Positions 24,576-34,092 of a stretch of 41,057 bases of DNA are shown in pieces (the stretch's first letter is position 1; every line of letters begins with the position of its first letter). The stretch comes from an uncultured Clostridia bacterium (GTDB lineage: Bacteria; Bacillota; Clostridia; TANB77; CAG-508), in the NCBI GenBank assembly GCA_948745425.1, contig CAPZDM010000008.1, positions 1 to 41,057 on the forward strand, read 5' to 3'. The translations under genes were made by a program, and so were the position numbers. The notes under the pieces were generated by a model. It was not told where the DNA came from and made no database searches. It was given only the letters and a program-made list of their open reading frames with translations.

Positions 24576-27278
24576 ATGAAAAGATTAGTTGTTATAGATG
24601 GAAATAGTATTATGAATAGAGCTTTTTATGGAATTATGGGGAGTAAAGTATTACAAACAGAAGACGGAACATATACAAATGCAGTATATGGATTTTTGGC
24701 AATTATGTTTAAGATATTAGAAGATTTAAAACCAGAATATTTAGCAGTAGCATTTGACTTAAAAGCACCTACAAAAAGACACCTTATGTATGCAGAATAT
24801 AAGGGAACAAGACATGGAATGCCTGAAGAACTTATAGCACAAATGCCAATAATTAAAGAAATTTTAAGAGCTATGAATATTACTATAATAGAAAAAGAAG
24901 GATATGAAGCAGATGACATTTTAGGAACACTTGCAAAGAAAGCAGAAAAGAAAGGAATAGCAACTACTATTCTTTCAGGAGATAGAGATACATTTCAGCT
25001 TGCTAGTAAAATGATAACAATAAGAATACCACACACAAAAGCAGGAAAAACAGAAGAAGACGATTTTGAGGAAGGTAAAGTTATAGAAACTTATGGGATA
25101 ACACCTAAAGGAATGATAGAGGTAAAAGGATTAATGGGAGATAAATCTGATAATATCCCAGGAGTTCCAGGAGTAGGAGAAAAAACAGCAATAGCATTAA
25201 TAAAGAAATATAAAACCATAGAAAATTTATATAAAGCAATAGAAGATGGAACAGCAGACGAAAAAGGAAAATTAAGGGAAAATTTAGAAAATAACAAGGA
25301 ATTAGCATTACTTTCAAAAGAACTAGGAACTATTGATATAGAAGTACCTATTGAAAAAGAGATAAATGAATTAGAAGTAAAAGAATGGAATAAGCAAAAA
25401 GTATTAGAAGAATTTAAAATACTTAGATTTAAAAAATATATAGAAAAATTTGAACTTGATAAAATAGAAGGAGAACAGATACAGAAACAAAACATAGAAG
25501 AATTATTTGAAAAAAGATATATAACAAATGCTAGTGAGATAGAAGGATTAAAAAGTAATATTATTAAAGAAAAAGAGGTAATATACCTTATAGAAAATAA
25601 AGAGATATTTAATTCTCAAAGTATAATTAATATGGAAATTAGCAATATATATATATTTAATAGAGGGACTGCATATAAAATAAATAAAAGCCTTTTAAAC
25701 AATCTAAAAGATATCTTTGAAAATGACAGTATAAAAAAAATAGGATATAAGCAAAAAACAAATTATATATTATTTAAAGAACAAAATATAGAAATAAATA
25801 ATATCTATTTTGATGTAGAAATATCTAGTTATTTACTAGATTCAAATGTTGGAAAATATACCTTAGAAAGACTATCAGAAAAATACCTAAATATTGATAT
25901 AAACAACATATCTAAAAATGATAATAACGCCATGCAACTAAATTTATTTGATGAGATTCAAGAAGAAAATAAAAATGATAGTATAGAATATTTATTAAAA
26001 GTATATATAATATCAAAATTATATGAAATAACCAATAAACTATTAATAGAAAATAAACTTATTGAGTTATTTAACGATATAGAAATGCCATTAGAAAAAG
26101 TATTAGCTGATATGCAATATAATGGTATGTTAATAGATAAACAAGAACTAATAAATTATGGTGAATTATTAAAACAAGAATTGACAAGATTAACAGAGGA
26201 TATATATATAATATCAGGACAAGAATTTAATATTAATTCTCCAAAGCAATTAGGAAAAGTTTTATTTGAAGACTTAAAACTTACAACATATAAGAAAACT
26301 AAAAGTGGATACTCTACAGATGTAGAAACTTTAGAAAAAATTAGAAATGAACATCCAGTAGTTGAAAAGATTTTAGAATATAGGCAAATTGCAAAATTGT
26401 ACTCAACATATGTTGAAGGAATGTTACCTTATATTAATAAAAATACTGGAAGAATACATTCATATTTTCACCAAACAGTTACAGCAACAGGTAGATTAAG
26501 TAGTTCTGACCCAAATTTACAAAATATACCAACAAGATTTGAAGCAGGAAGAAAGCTTAGAGAAGTCTTTAAGCCACAAGAAGGATATGTATATGTTGAT
26601 GCAGACTATTCACAAATCGAACTTAGAGTTCTTTCACATGTAGCTCAAGATAAAACTTTGATAAATTCATTTAAAAATGGAGAAGATATACATAAACAAG
26701 TAGCTTCTCAGGTATTCAATACACCACTAGAAGAAGTAACAAAAGAACAAAGAAGCCATGCAAAAGCAGTAAACTTTGGAATAGTATATGGTATTAGTGA
26801 TTATGGACTTTCAGAACAAATTGGAGTTCCAGTAAAAGTAGCAAAACAATACATACAAAACTATTTTGAAAAATATCCACAGATAAAAAAATTTGAAGAA
26901 GATTTAATAGAAAAAGCTAAAAAGGAAGGTTATGTAGACACTTTATATAGAAGAAGAAGGTACATTCCAGAAATAAATTCAAATAGTTATATGGTAAGAC
27001 AATTTGGTATTAGAATTGCAACAAATACACCAATACAAGGAACAGCAGCAGATATAATGAAAATAGCAATGATAAATGTATATAATAGGATAAAAAAGGA
27101 AAAATTAAAAACAAAGATAGTATTACAAATCCATGATGAATTACTTTTAGAAGCACCAATAGAAGAAAAAGATCAAGTAAAAGAACTATTAAAAACAGAA
27201 ATGGAGAATGCGGTAAAATTACTTGTTCCACTAACTGCAGAAGTTTCAGAAGCAAACAACTGGGAAGAATGTAAGTAA
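24576..27278 (+). CDS. polA: DNA polymerase I
   Basis: A 900-aa repair and Okazaki-fragment polymerase. The N-terminal 5'-3' flap nuclease (to about residue 285) has VAFDLKAPTKRH, EADDILGTL and GDRDTFQLAS. The C-terminal polymerase domain has TATGRLSSSDPNLQNIPTR, motif A with Asp677 (DYSQIELR), the KAVNFGIVYG finger helix and motif C HDE with Asp854. The middle 3'-5' exonuclease domain is present as a fold but its first motif reads NMEIS where DxE is needed, so proofreading is presumably lost, as in many Firmicute enzymes. It starts after TAGGAG and is followed by the transglycosylase 12 bp later. Confidence 0.98.
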   Translation: MKRLVVIDGNSIMNRAFYGIMGSKVLQTEDGTYTNAVYGFLAIMFKILEDLKPEYLAVAFDLKAPTKRHLMYAEYKGTRHGMPEELIAQMPIIKEILRAMNITIIEKEGYEADDILGTLAKKAEKKGIATTILSGDRDTFQLASKMITIRIPHTKAGKTEEDDFEEGKVIETYGITPKGMIEVKGLMGDKSDNIPGVPGVGEKTAIALIKKYKTIENLYKAIEDGTADEKGKLRENLENNKELALLSKELGTIDIEVPIEKEINELEVKEWNKQKVLEEFKILRFKKYIEKFELDKIEGEQIQKQNIEELFEKRYITNASEIEGLKSNIIKEKEVIYLIENKEIFNSQSIINMEISNIYIFNRGTAYKINKSLLNNLKDIFENDSIKKIGYKQKTNYILFKEQNIEINNIYFDVEISSYLLDSNVGKYTLERLSEKYLNIDINNISKNDNNAMQLNLFDEIQEENKNDSIEYLLKVYIISKLYEITNKLLIENKLIELFNDIEMPLEKVLADMQYNGMLIDKQELINYGELLKQELTRLTEDIYIISGQEFNINSPKQLGKVLFEDLKLTTYKKTKSGYSTDVETLEKIRNEHPVVEKILEYRQIAKLYSTYVEGMLPYINKNTGRIHSYFHQTVTATGRLSSSDPNLQNIPTRFEAGRKLREVFKPQEGYVYVDADYSQIELRVLSHVAQDKTLINSFKNGEDIHKQVASQVFNTPLEEVTKEQRSHAKAVNFGIVYGISDYGLSEQIGVPVKVAKQYIQNYFEKYPQIKKFEEDLIEKAKKEGYVDTLYRRRRYIPEINSNSYMVRQFGIRIATNTPIQGTAADIMKIAMINVYNRIKKEKLKTKIVLQIHDELLLEAPIEEKDQVKELLKTEMENAVKLLVPLTAEVSEANNWEECK

Positions 27279-27290
27279 GGAGAAAGAATA

Positions 27291-27851
27291 TTGAACAAAA
27301 AGAAAAGGACAATATTGATAGTTATATTAACAGTATTATTAATATTGATAATATTAAAAACTATAAATATAGAAAATATAATATTAAAAAACATATATAC
27401 TAAACAATATGAAGAATGTATTTATAGGTGTTCAGAACAATGCGAAATTGACCCTTTATTAATATTTGCCATAATACGAGTCGAAAGTAATTTTAAAGAA
27501 GATAGTATCTCATTAAGTCAGGCAAAAGGATTGATGCAATTAATGGATTCAACGGCAGATGAAATAGCAACAAAACTAAACATGGACGAAGACTATGATA
27601 TATTCAATGCAGACACTAATATAGAACTAGGAACAACATATATGTCTAATCTATTAACATATTATAACAACAATTTATATCTGGCATTAGCTGCATATAA
27701 TGCAGGAATAGGAAATGTAAACAAATGGATAGAAAAAGGAACAATAAAAAAGGATGGTTCTGATATAGAAAATATACCATTTAAAGAAACAAGAAATTAT
27801 GTTAGAAAGGTTTTAAGAGATTATAGGATTTATACAAAACTATATGGGTAA
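27291..27851 (+). CDS. Membrane-anchored lytic transglycosylase (SLT domain)
   Basis: The 186-aa protein starts with a TTG placed after TAAGGAG. Residues about 5-23 form an N-terminal membrane anchor. The SLT domain has RVESNFKED with catalytic Glu65, KGLMQLMDSTA and LAAYNAGIGNVNKW. It resembles the soluble lytic transglycosylase (YjbJ/Slt70-like) domain that cleaves the MurNAc-GlcNAc bond of peptidoglycan with a 1,6-anhydro product. It probably shares the polA transcript. Two cysteines in CSEQC near 45-49 could form a disulphide. Confidence 0.92.
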   Translation: MNKKKRTILIVILTVLLILIILKTINIENIILKNIYTKQYEECIYRCSEQCEIDPLLIFAIIRVESNFKEDSISLSQAKGLMQLMDSTADEIATKLNMDEDYDIFNADTNIELGTTYMSNLLTYYNNNLYLALAAYNAGIGNVNKWIEKGTIKKDGSDIENIPFKETRNYVRKVLRDYRIYTKLYG

Positions 27852-27873
27852 TACGAAATGAAAATGTATTTAT

Positions 27874-27953
27874 ATTGTAGGGGCGTGCGATTTTCCGTCC
27901 GCAGATATTTTAAATTATAATTTTAACGGACGACCAATGGTCGCCCCTACAAT
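27874..27953. repeat. Palindromic GTAGGGGCG...CGCCCCTAC element (long copy)
   Basis: ATTGTAGGGGCG (27874-27885) is the perfect inverted complement of 27942-27953. A second inner pair (CGTCCG with CGGACG) and a 30-nt AT-rich middle make a long hairpin. It is far more GC-rich than its surroundings. Short relatives lie at 35231-35258 and 40957-40980, so it is a dispersed repeat. It could also terminate the polA-transglycosylase transcript. Confidence 0.8.
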
Positions 27954-28020
27954 ATTTGTATAGAAAATTTCAAATATAAGATTGTAAATAAATGTATTTA
28001 GTTTTAAGAAGGGCGAGGAA

Positions 28021-28614
28021 ATGGATAATTTAGAAGAACAAATAAATAGAGATATAAAAGGAAGATTAACAGGGTATAGATACAATCATTCAATAGGAGT
28101 AATGAAAAAGGCAGAGGAGTTAGCAAAATTTTATAGTTTAGATAGTAAAAAAGCAAGATTAATTGGATTAGTACATGATATAGCAAAACAGATGACACCA
28201 TCAGAGATAGAAGAATATATATTAAAATATAATGTAGAACTTGATGAGATAGAAAAGTCAAACATAGAACTCATACATGCGAAAATTGGTGCAGATATAA
28301 GTAAAAGAAAATATAATTTTGATGACCAAATGGTAAATGCAGTAAAATATCATACAACAGGGCATCCAAATATGGATATGATGGCAAAGATTATATTTAT
28401 AGCAGATAAAATAGAAGAGAATAGAGATTATGAGGGTGTAGAAGAAAGAAGGCAATTAGCATTCCTAAATATAGATAAAGCAATAATAGAAACTATAGAT
28501 TATACAACAAAAGACAGTATAAATAGAGGAAAAATGATACATACAGATTCGATAGATACAAGAAATTATTTATTAGAGAAAATTAATTGTAAAACAAAAT
28601 CAACTAAAATGTAG
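28021..28614 (+). CDS. yqeK: HD-domain hydrolase, YqeK type (diadenosine tetraphosphatase)
   Basis: The 197-aa protein has the YqeK pattern: RYNHSIGVMKKAEELAKFY (first His near 23), GLVHDIAKQM (HD pair near 53-54), a HAKIGAD segment, and KYHTTGHPNMDMMAKIIFIADKIEENRDY. YqeK hydrolyses Ap4A symmetrically to ADP. It usually sits with nadD and rsfS, but neither is visible here. The ATG follows GGGCGAGGA. No promoter is clear, and the repeat element lies just upstream. Confidence 0.9.
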   Translation: MDNLEEQINRDIKGRLTGYRYNHSIGVMKKAEELAKFYSLDSKKARLIGLVHDIAKQMTPSEIEEYILKYNVELDEIEKSNIELIHAKIGADISKRKYNFDDQMVNAVKYHTTGHPNMDMMAKIIFIADKIEENRDYEGVEERRQLAFLNIDKAIIETIDYTTKDSINRGKMIHTDSIDTRNYLLEKINCKTKSTKM

Positions 28615-28752
28615 AATTATAGTAAGCCATATCAATAAATATTTAATAGTAATAGTTTATAATTAATATAATAATTATTAATTAATAGAATAAAACCTCA
28701 AATTACGAATAAAATAATAAGAAAAACAAATGGACATGTAAGAGGTAAATTT

Positions 28753-29850
28753 ATGATTATTGATATGGGTTATTGGAATAAAGTTATAAGAAGAATTATA
28801 GGACTAGCATTAACTATTGTAGGGATATGTTTAGCGATTAAACTTTCGGTATTTTATACTCCTTTTTTAATAGCAATAGCAATAGCAATGCTAATAGAAC
28901 CTTTAATAAAATGGACATCTAAAAAAACAAAACTAGAAAGAAAAAAGACTGCAATAATAGTATTAGTTTTAGTATTTGCAATAATTATAGGTATATTAGT
29001 TTTAGGAATAACAACTCTAATTTCTGAAGCCTCTAATCTATTATCAGGTTTAAATGGATATATAGATATTGCATATGCAAAAGTACAAGAATTAACACAA
29101 TATGTTAAATTTGATGGATTTGAAAACAAAGAAGAAATAAATACAATTCTTCAAAATGCAACAAGAAATTTACTAGATACAGTATCAAATATTATTACCA
29201 GTTTTTTGCAATCTGTATTAAATGCAGTAACATCGCTTCCAGAAATAGGAATTTATACAGTAATTACAATTATTGCAACATATTTTATGTGTACAGATAG
29301 ATTATATATGTTAGACCAATTAGAACATCATTTACCTAAAAGCTGGGTAAGAAAAATAGGAATACATGTAAGAGAAATAGCTTCATATCTAGGGAATTAT
29401 TTAAAAGCAGAATTTATATTAATAGGAATTGATTTCTTAATTGTTTTAGTTGGTTTACTTGCAATGAACCTTTTTGGTTTTAACATTAAATATCCTTTAC
29501 TTGTGGCATTAGGAATTGGATTTGTAGATGCTTTACCTTTAGTAGGGTCAGGAACTGCAATGGTTCCTTGGGCAGTAGTATCTGCATTAAATGGCGATTT
29601 AAGATTAGCAATATCGATATTAGTGCTATTTGCAATAATAATCATAGTAAGACAATTGTTAGAACCTAAGATTGTAAGTTCACAAATAGGAATTCATCCA
29701 ATATTTACATTACTATCAATGTATACAGGATATAAATTTATAGGTGTATTAGGAATGTTAATAGGACCTATTATACTTATCATATTAAAAAGTATTTTTG
29801 GAAGATTAATAGATAAGGGAATACTAAAAACAATTTTCGATAGAAGATAA
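28753..29850 (+). CDS. AI-2E family transporter / YtvI-like membrane protein
   Basis: The 365-aa protein has about seven to eight hydrophobic helices in the arrangement of the AI-2E (formerly PerM/UPF0118) family: paired N-terminal helices, a soluble stretch (about 95-140), then central and C-terminal helices with FVDALPLVGSG, VVSALNGDLRLA and the signature RQLLEPKIVSSQIGIHPIFTLLSMYTG. Relatives include sporulation protein YtvI and Na+/H+ antiporters, so the substrate is unclear. The start follows AGAGG. A long hairpin ends the unit at 29853-29914. Confidence 0.92.
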   Translation: MIIDMGYWNKVIRRIIGLALTIVGICLAIKLSVFYTPFLIAIAIAMLIEPLIKWTSKKTKLERKKTAIIVLVLVFAIIIGILVLGITTLISEASNLLSGLNGYIDIAYAKVQELTQYVKFDGFENKEEINTILQNATRNLLDTVSNIITSFLQSVLNAVTSLPEIGIYTVITIIATYFMCTDRLYMLDQLEHHLPKSWVRKIGIHVREIASYLGNYLKAEFILIGIDFLIVLVGLLAMNLFGFNIKYPLLVALGIGFVDALPLVGSGTAMVPWAVVSALNGDLRLAISILVLFAIIIIVRQLLEPKIVSSQIGIHPIFTLLSMYTGYKFIGVLGMLIGPIILIILKSIFGRLIDKGILKTIFDRR

Positions 29851-29852
29851 CC

Positions 29853-29914
29853 GTTGCTAAATAATTGCTCTATGGCGTTGTTACTGCTCAGACATAGAAC
29901 AATTATTTAGCAAC
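29853..29914. repeat. 22-bp inverted repeat hairpin
   Basis: The arm 29853-29874 is the inverted complement of 29893-29914 with a single mismatch, around an 18-nt loop. It begins two bases after the stop of the AI-2E gene. It may terminate that transcript, but the arms are much longer than a normal terminator and the loop is well defined, so a miniature mobile or palindromic repeat is as likely. Confidence 0.75.
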
Positions 29915-29934
29915 TATATTTGTAATTAAAAAAC

Positions 29935-29964
29935 TTGATTTCAATATGTTAAGTATAGTATAAT
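29935..29964 (+). promoter_or_regulatory. Promoter of the HipA-like/priA operon
   Basis: TTGATT (29935-29940) and a perfect TATAAT (29959-29964) are 18 bp apart. The HipA-like gene starts 47 bp downstream behind AAGGAGAG. Confidence 0.7.
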
Positions 29965-30010
29965 GTCAATATGTCCACATTAGAATTCTTGATAAAATAA
30001 GGAGAGAGAA

Positions 30011-31171
30011 ATGTATTATTTAAAATTATTTGATGAAGATTTAGTTTCATTTAATATGGATAATAAATTAGGACTAAATATAACAGATATAAAAATATTA
30101 AGTAACAATAAAAAAATATTTCCAATTAGGCTACAAGAAGAAATTAATGAAGAAGCAATAGAAGACTTTATTAAGTCTAGAATTATCCCTAAAAATAGAG
30201 CATTTGTACATACAATATTAGAATCTGCAGGATTAAATATTAATGATAAAAAATCTATTATAGATGTTAGTAAAGGACTTTCATTAACAGATTGTTATTG
30301 GGTAGTACAAGACAAAACACTAAAATTTGAAGATTATAATTTATATGATAATAATTTCTCTAAAGTATTGTCATTAATAGCATTTACAGGTTATTCATCA
30401 AAAATAAAAGATTTAATAACATCACCAGAATTTGCTACAAATGGAATGCTACCAAAAGCATGGAGAAAAATTAATAATGAAATATATTTATTTAAAGGGA
30501 GTACAGCTTCATATAATTGTGTAAATACTGGATTTGAGCCATATTGTGAATTTTACGCTAGTCAAATTGCAGCAAAAATGGGAGTTGAACATGTAGACTA
30601 TGATTTAAGCAAATGGAAAAACACTCTGTCATCAACATGTAAATTATTTACTAGTAAAAATACTTCATATGTACAAATAGGAGATATAGTATCACATGGT
30701 GGTATAAAAAATGTATATGAATATGTGAAAGGTCTAGGATTTAAAGAAAAATTTATTAATATGATATTATTTGATGCAATTTGCATAAATACAGACAGAC
30801 ATTATGGAAATTTTGGATTAATAAGAGATAATAATACAGGGGAGTTCATAGATTTTGCCCCAATATTTGATAATGGAGAAAGCTTATTATCAAAAGCTAT
30901 ACCTAGCATTTTTGATAATAAAGAAGAATTTAGAAAATATATTAAGAAAAGTGAAATAAATATATCATATTATGGCGTAAGTTATGATGATTTAGTAAAA
31001 GAATTTTGTAATAAAACACATATAAAAACACTTAGAAAGTTATTGGACTTTAAATTAAAAAAGCATAGTAGTTATAATTTGCCAGCTAAAAGATTAGAAT
31101 GTTTAAATTATATGATTCAAGAAAGAGCAAGGAAATTTATCAATTTAATAAGCGAAAAAGAGAATAGTTAA
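30011..31171 (+). CDS. Orphan HipA/CtkA-like protein kinase
   Basis: The 386-aa protein has the ATP-binding and catalytic landmarks of the HipA fold: a lysine in IYLFKGS (about residues 156-162), the catalytic TDRHYGNFGLIRD at 261-273 with Asp262 and Asn267, and FAPIFDNGES with Asp287 as the metal-binding residue. HipA toxins phosphorylate aminoacyl-tRNA synthetases; stand-alone relatives such as CtkA of Helicobacter lack a HipB partner. No small helix-turn-helix antitoxin gene flanks it here. Instead it is 2 bp upstream of priA and probably co-transcribed, which is unusual. The kinase assignment is firm by motif; the target is unknown. Confidence 0.82.
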   Translation: MYYLKLFDEDLVSFNMDNKLGLNITDIKILSNNKKIFPIRLQEEINEEAIEDFIKSRIIPKNRAFVHTILESAGLNINDKKSIIDVSKGLSLTDCYWVVQDKTLKFEDYNLYDNNFSKVLSLIAFTGYSSKIKDLITSPEFATNGMLPKAWRKINNEIYLFKGSTASYNCVNTGFEPYCEFYASQIAAKMGVEHVDYDLSKWKNTLSSTCKLFTSKNTSYVQIGDIVSHGGIKNVYEYVKGLGFKEKFINMILFDAICINTDRHYGNFGLIRDNNTGEFIDFAPIFDNGESLLSKAIPSIFDNKEEFRKYIKKSEINISYYGVSYDDLVKEFCNKTHIKTLRKLLDFKLKKHSSYNLPAKRLECLNYMIQERARKFINLISEKENS

Positions 31172-31173
31172 TT

Positions 31174-33405
31174 ATGGTAGCAGAGATAATAATAAATAGT
31201 AATGTAAAAGATCTTAATAAAATATTTGATTATAATGTACCAACCAATTTAGAAGAAGATATAAAAATTGGTAGGAGAGTTTTTGTGCCATTTGGAAGGA
31301 TGAAAAGTCTCCAAGAAGGATTTATTATTGGAATCAAAGAAAAATCAGATTATGAAATAAAAGATATAGCAAGTATTCAAAAAGAAGATTACATAGAGGA
31401 AGAAAAAATTCATTTAGCAAAACTTATGGCTAGAAAATATTTTTGCAATATCTCTGAATGTATAAAATTAATGCTTCCACCAGGTACAACAACTAAAAAT
31501 ATTGAAAATAGAATTAAGGAAAAATCTGGAAGATATATATATTTATTAAAAACAGAAGATGAAATAAATGAAGATATAGAAAATAAAGTAATAAAATCAG
31601 ACAAGCAAAAAAGAATATTAAAATTTTTAATAGACAATGAAGAGGTTTCATCAGTGGATTTAGAAACTTTTACAGATACTACTAGTGCAAATATAAAAAC
31701 TTTGGAGAAAAAAGGGTATATAGAAATAGTAGAAAAACAAGTAGAAAGAAATCCTTTTACAAACAAAAGCATTAAACCAACAACTAATTTAAATTTAACA
31801 GATGAGCAAAAGAAAGCATTTGATGAAATTGATAATAATATAAAAAATAATAAATTTGGAGAATTTTTAATATTTGGAGTAACAGGAGCAGGAAAAACAG
31901 AGGTATATTTACAATTAATAGGAGAAGTATTAAAAAAAGATAAAACCTCAATAGTTTTAGTACCAGAAATCTCATTAACTCCACAGATGGTTGATAGATT
32001 TATAGAAAGATTTGGAGAAGAAAAAATAGCTGTTTTACATAGTAAATTATCTGTAGGAGAAAGATATGATCAATGGAAAAAAATAGAAACAGGAAATGTA
32101 AAAATAGTTATAGGAGCAAGGTCAGCAATATTTGCCCCTGTAAAAGATTTAGGGCTTATAATAATAGATGAAGAACATGACTCATCATATAAATCTGATA
32201 AAAATCCTAGATATAATTCAAAAGAAATAGCTAGATTTCTAGCAAAACAAAAAAATGTTCCATTAGTATTAGGTAGTGCAACACCTGATATAATTAGTTA
32301 TTATAATGCGATTAATAAGAAATCAAACTTAATTTGTCTAACTAAAAGAGCAAACAACTCTAGCTTACCAAAAGTAGAAATAATTGATTTAAAAGAAGAA
32401 TTAGTAAATGGAAACCGTAGTATGTTAAGTAATAGATTATATACTGCAATAGAAGAAAATTTAAAAGCAAAAAAACAAACTATTCTATTTTTAAATAGAA
32501 GGGGATATTCTACATTTGTAATGTGTAGAGACTGTGGTTATACTGTAAAATGTAATAAATGCAATGTGAGTATGACATATCATGTTGAGAAAAATAGACT
32601 AAAATGTCATTATTGTGGTTATGAAAGAAGAAATGTAACAATATGTCCAGAATGTAATAGTAAGAATATAAGATATTTTGGAACTGGAACTGAAAAATTA
32701 GAAGTAGAAATACATAAATTATTTCCAAATGCTTCTACTATAAGAATGGATGTAGATACTGTAACAAAGAAAAATTCCCATGAAATGATTTTAAATAAAT
32801 TTAGAGATGAAAATATAGACATATTAGTTGGAACACAGATGGTAGTAAAAGGACACCATTTCCCAAATGTTACTTTAGTTGGAGTTATTGCAGCAGATTC
32901 AAGTTTATTTATGGATGATTATAAAAGTAATGAAAGAACATTCCAAATATTAACACAAGTAGCAGGTAGAGCAGGACGTGAAGGAAATAGTGGTAATGTA
33001 ATAATTCAAACATATAATCCAGATAATTTTGCAATAGAATGTTCAAAACTACAAAATTATAAAATGTTTTATGATGAAGAAATAAAATTTAGGAAATTAT
33101 TGAAATATCCACCATTTTGCGATATAATAAAAATCGAAATTAACGATATTAATAAAAATCAAACATCTAGCACAGCTACACAAATATATAATAATTTAGT
33201 AAAACAAAACGAAAATAATATAATGGAAATATACAAACCAATGCCATCACCAATAGACAAGATAAAAAATAGATATAGATGGAGAATTATTATTAGGTGT
33301 AAATTTTCAAATACAATAATAGATAAAATCAATAATAGTATTATAGATATAAAAGGTGTTAATACTAGAATTACAGTAGATGTAAATCCAAATAGTATGA
33401 TATAA
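31174..33405 (+). CDS. priA: Primosomal replication-restart helicase PriA
   Basis: The 743-aa 3'-5' helicase reloads the replisome at stalled forks. The N-terminal DNA-binding part includes VFVPFGRMKSLQEGFIIG. The helicase has Walker A GVTGAGKT at 235-242 and DEEH at 332-335. The zinc-binding insert of CxxC pairs spans about residues 451-492, and the GTQMVVKGHHFPNVTLVGVI and QVAGRAGR motifs follow. The length is normal. It starts 2 bp after the HipA-like gene and has no separate promoter, so the two are coupled. Confidence 0.98.
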   Translation: MVAEIIINSNVKDLNKIFDYNVPTNLEEDIKIGRRVFVPFGRMKSLQEGFIIGIKEKSDYEIKDIASIQKEDYIEEEKIHLAKLMARKYFCNISECIKLMLPPGTTTKNIENRIKEKSGRYIYLLKTEDEINEDIENKVIKSDKQKRILKFLIDNEEVSSVDLETFTDTTSANIKTLEKKGYIEIVEKQVERNPFTNKSIKPTTNLNLTDEQKKAFDEIDNNIKNNKFGEFLIFGVTGAGKTEVYLQLIGEVLKKDKTSIVLVPEISLTPQMVDRFIERFGEEKIAVLHSKLSVGERYDQWKKIETGNVKIVIGARSAIFAPVKDLGLIIIDEEHDSSYKSDKNPRYNSKEIARFLAKQKNVPLVLGSATPDIISYYNAINKKSNLICLTKRANNSSLPKVEIIDLKEELVNGNRSMLSNRLYTAIEENLKAKKQTILFLNRRGYSTFVMCRDCGYTVKCNKCNVSMTYHVEKNRLKCHYCGYERRNVTICPECNSKNIRYFGTGTEKLEVEIHKLFPNASTIRMDVDTVTKKNSHEMILNKFRDENIDILVGTQMVVKGHHFPNVTLVGVIAADSSLFMDDYKSNERTFQILTQVAGRAGREGNSGNVIIQTYNPDNFAIECSKLQNYKMFYDEEIKFRKLLKYPPFCDIIKIEINDINKNQTSSTATQIYNNLVKQNENNIMEIYKPMPSPIDKIKNRYRWRIIIRCKFSNTIIDKINNSIIDIKGVNTRITVDVNPNSMI

Positions 33406-33478
33406 TCGTTTTACAAGATTGTATAAATACCATTGTAAAAGACTAATGTGTTTTTATATTAGAGAAGGGGGAACATAA

Positions 33479-33976
33479 ATGGCAATACGAAATATAAGAC
33501 AAGAAGGAGACGATATTTTAAAGAAAAAATCGAGAGAAATAGAGATAGTAGATGATAAAATTAGAGAATTAATGAATGATATGGTAGAAACAATGCATAA
33601 ATTTGATGGAGTTGGACTAGCAGCAGTTCAAGTAGGAATATTAAAAAGAATAATAGTAATAGATTTATATGATGGAAAGCCAATAATAAAGCTTGCAAAT
33701 CCAGTAATATTAAAAACAAAAGGGAAACAAAAAGTAGAAGAAGGATGTTTAAGTTTTCCAAATAGATTTGTACAAGTTGAAAGACCAAATGAAATTACAG
33801 TAGAAGGAATAAACGAAAATGGAGACAAAGTAAAAATAACAGCAACAGGGCTTCTAGCACAAGCATTATCACATGAAATTGACCACTTAAATGGAGTAGT
33901 CTTAACAGATGTCATGATATCAGGAAGTATGGAATATGTAAAACCAGATTATTCAAAGAAAAATAGCAAAAAATAG
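33479..33976 (+). CDS. def: Peptide deformylase
   Basis: The 165-aa metalloenzyme removes the formyl group from nascent N-terminal methionine. All three signature motifs are present: GVGLAAVQ at 44-51, EGCLS with the metal-binding Cys90, and HEIDH at 132-136. The start follows AGAAGGGGG. It is 73 bp after priA; in many Firmicutes priA, def and fmt are neighbours, but fmt is not here. Confidence 0.97.
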   Translation: MAIRNIRQEGDDILKKKSREIEIVDDKIRELMNDMVETMHKFDGVGLAAVQVGILKRIIVIDLYDGKPIIKLANPVILKTKGKQKVEEGCLSFPNRFVQVERPNEITVEGINENGDKVKITATGLLAQALSHEIDHLNGVVLTDVMISGSMEYVKPDYSKKNSKK

Positions 33977-34037
33977 AAGAAAATGAATATAATAAAATAA
34001 GGATAAAAATTATTATTATACAATTATTTAATTGTAG

Positions 34038-34060
34038 GAAAAAAGACGAGTGTCTTTTTC
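34038..34060 (+). terminator. Terminator after def
   Basis: AAAAAGAC (34040-34047) and GTCTTTTT (34052-34059) form a perfect 8-bp stem with a GAGT loop, the right arm being the T-run. It isolates the aspartokinase gene from def. Confidence 0.7.
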
Positions 34061-34092
34061 TTGAAATCTATATGAATATGAGGCACAAAATT

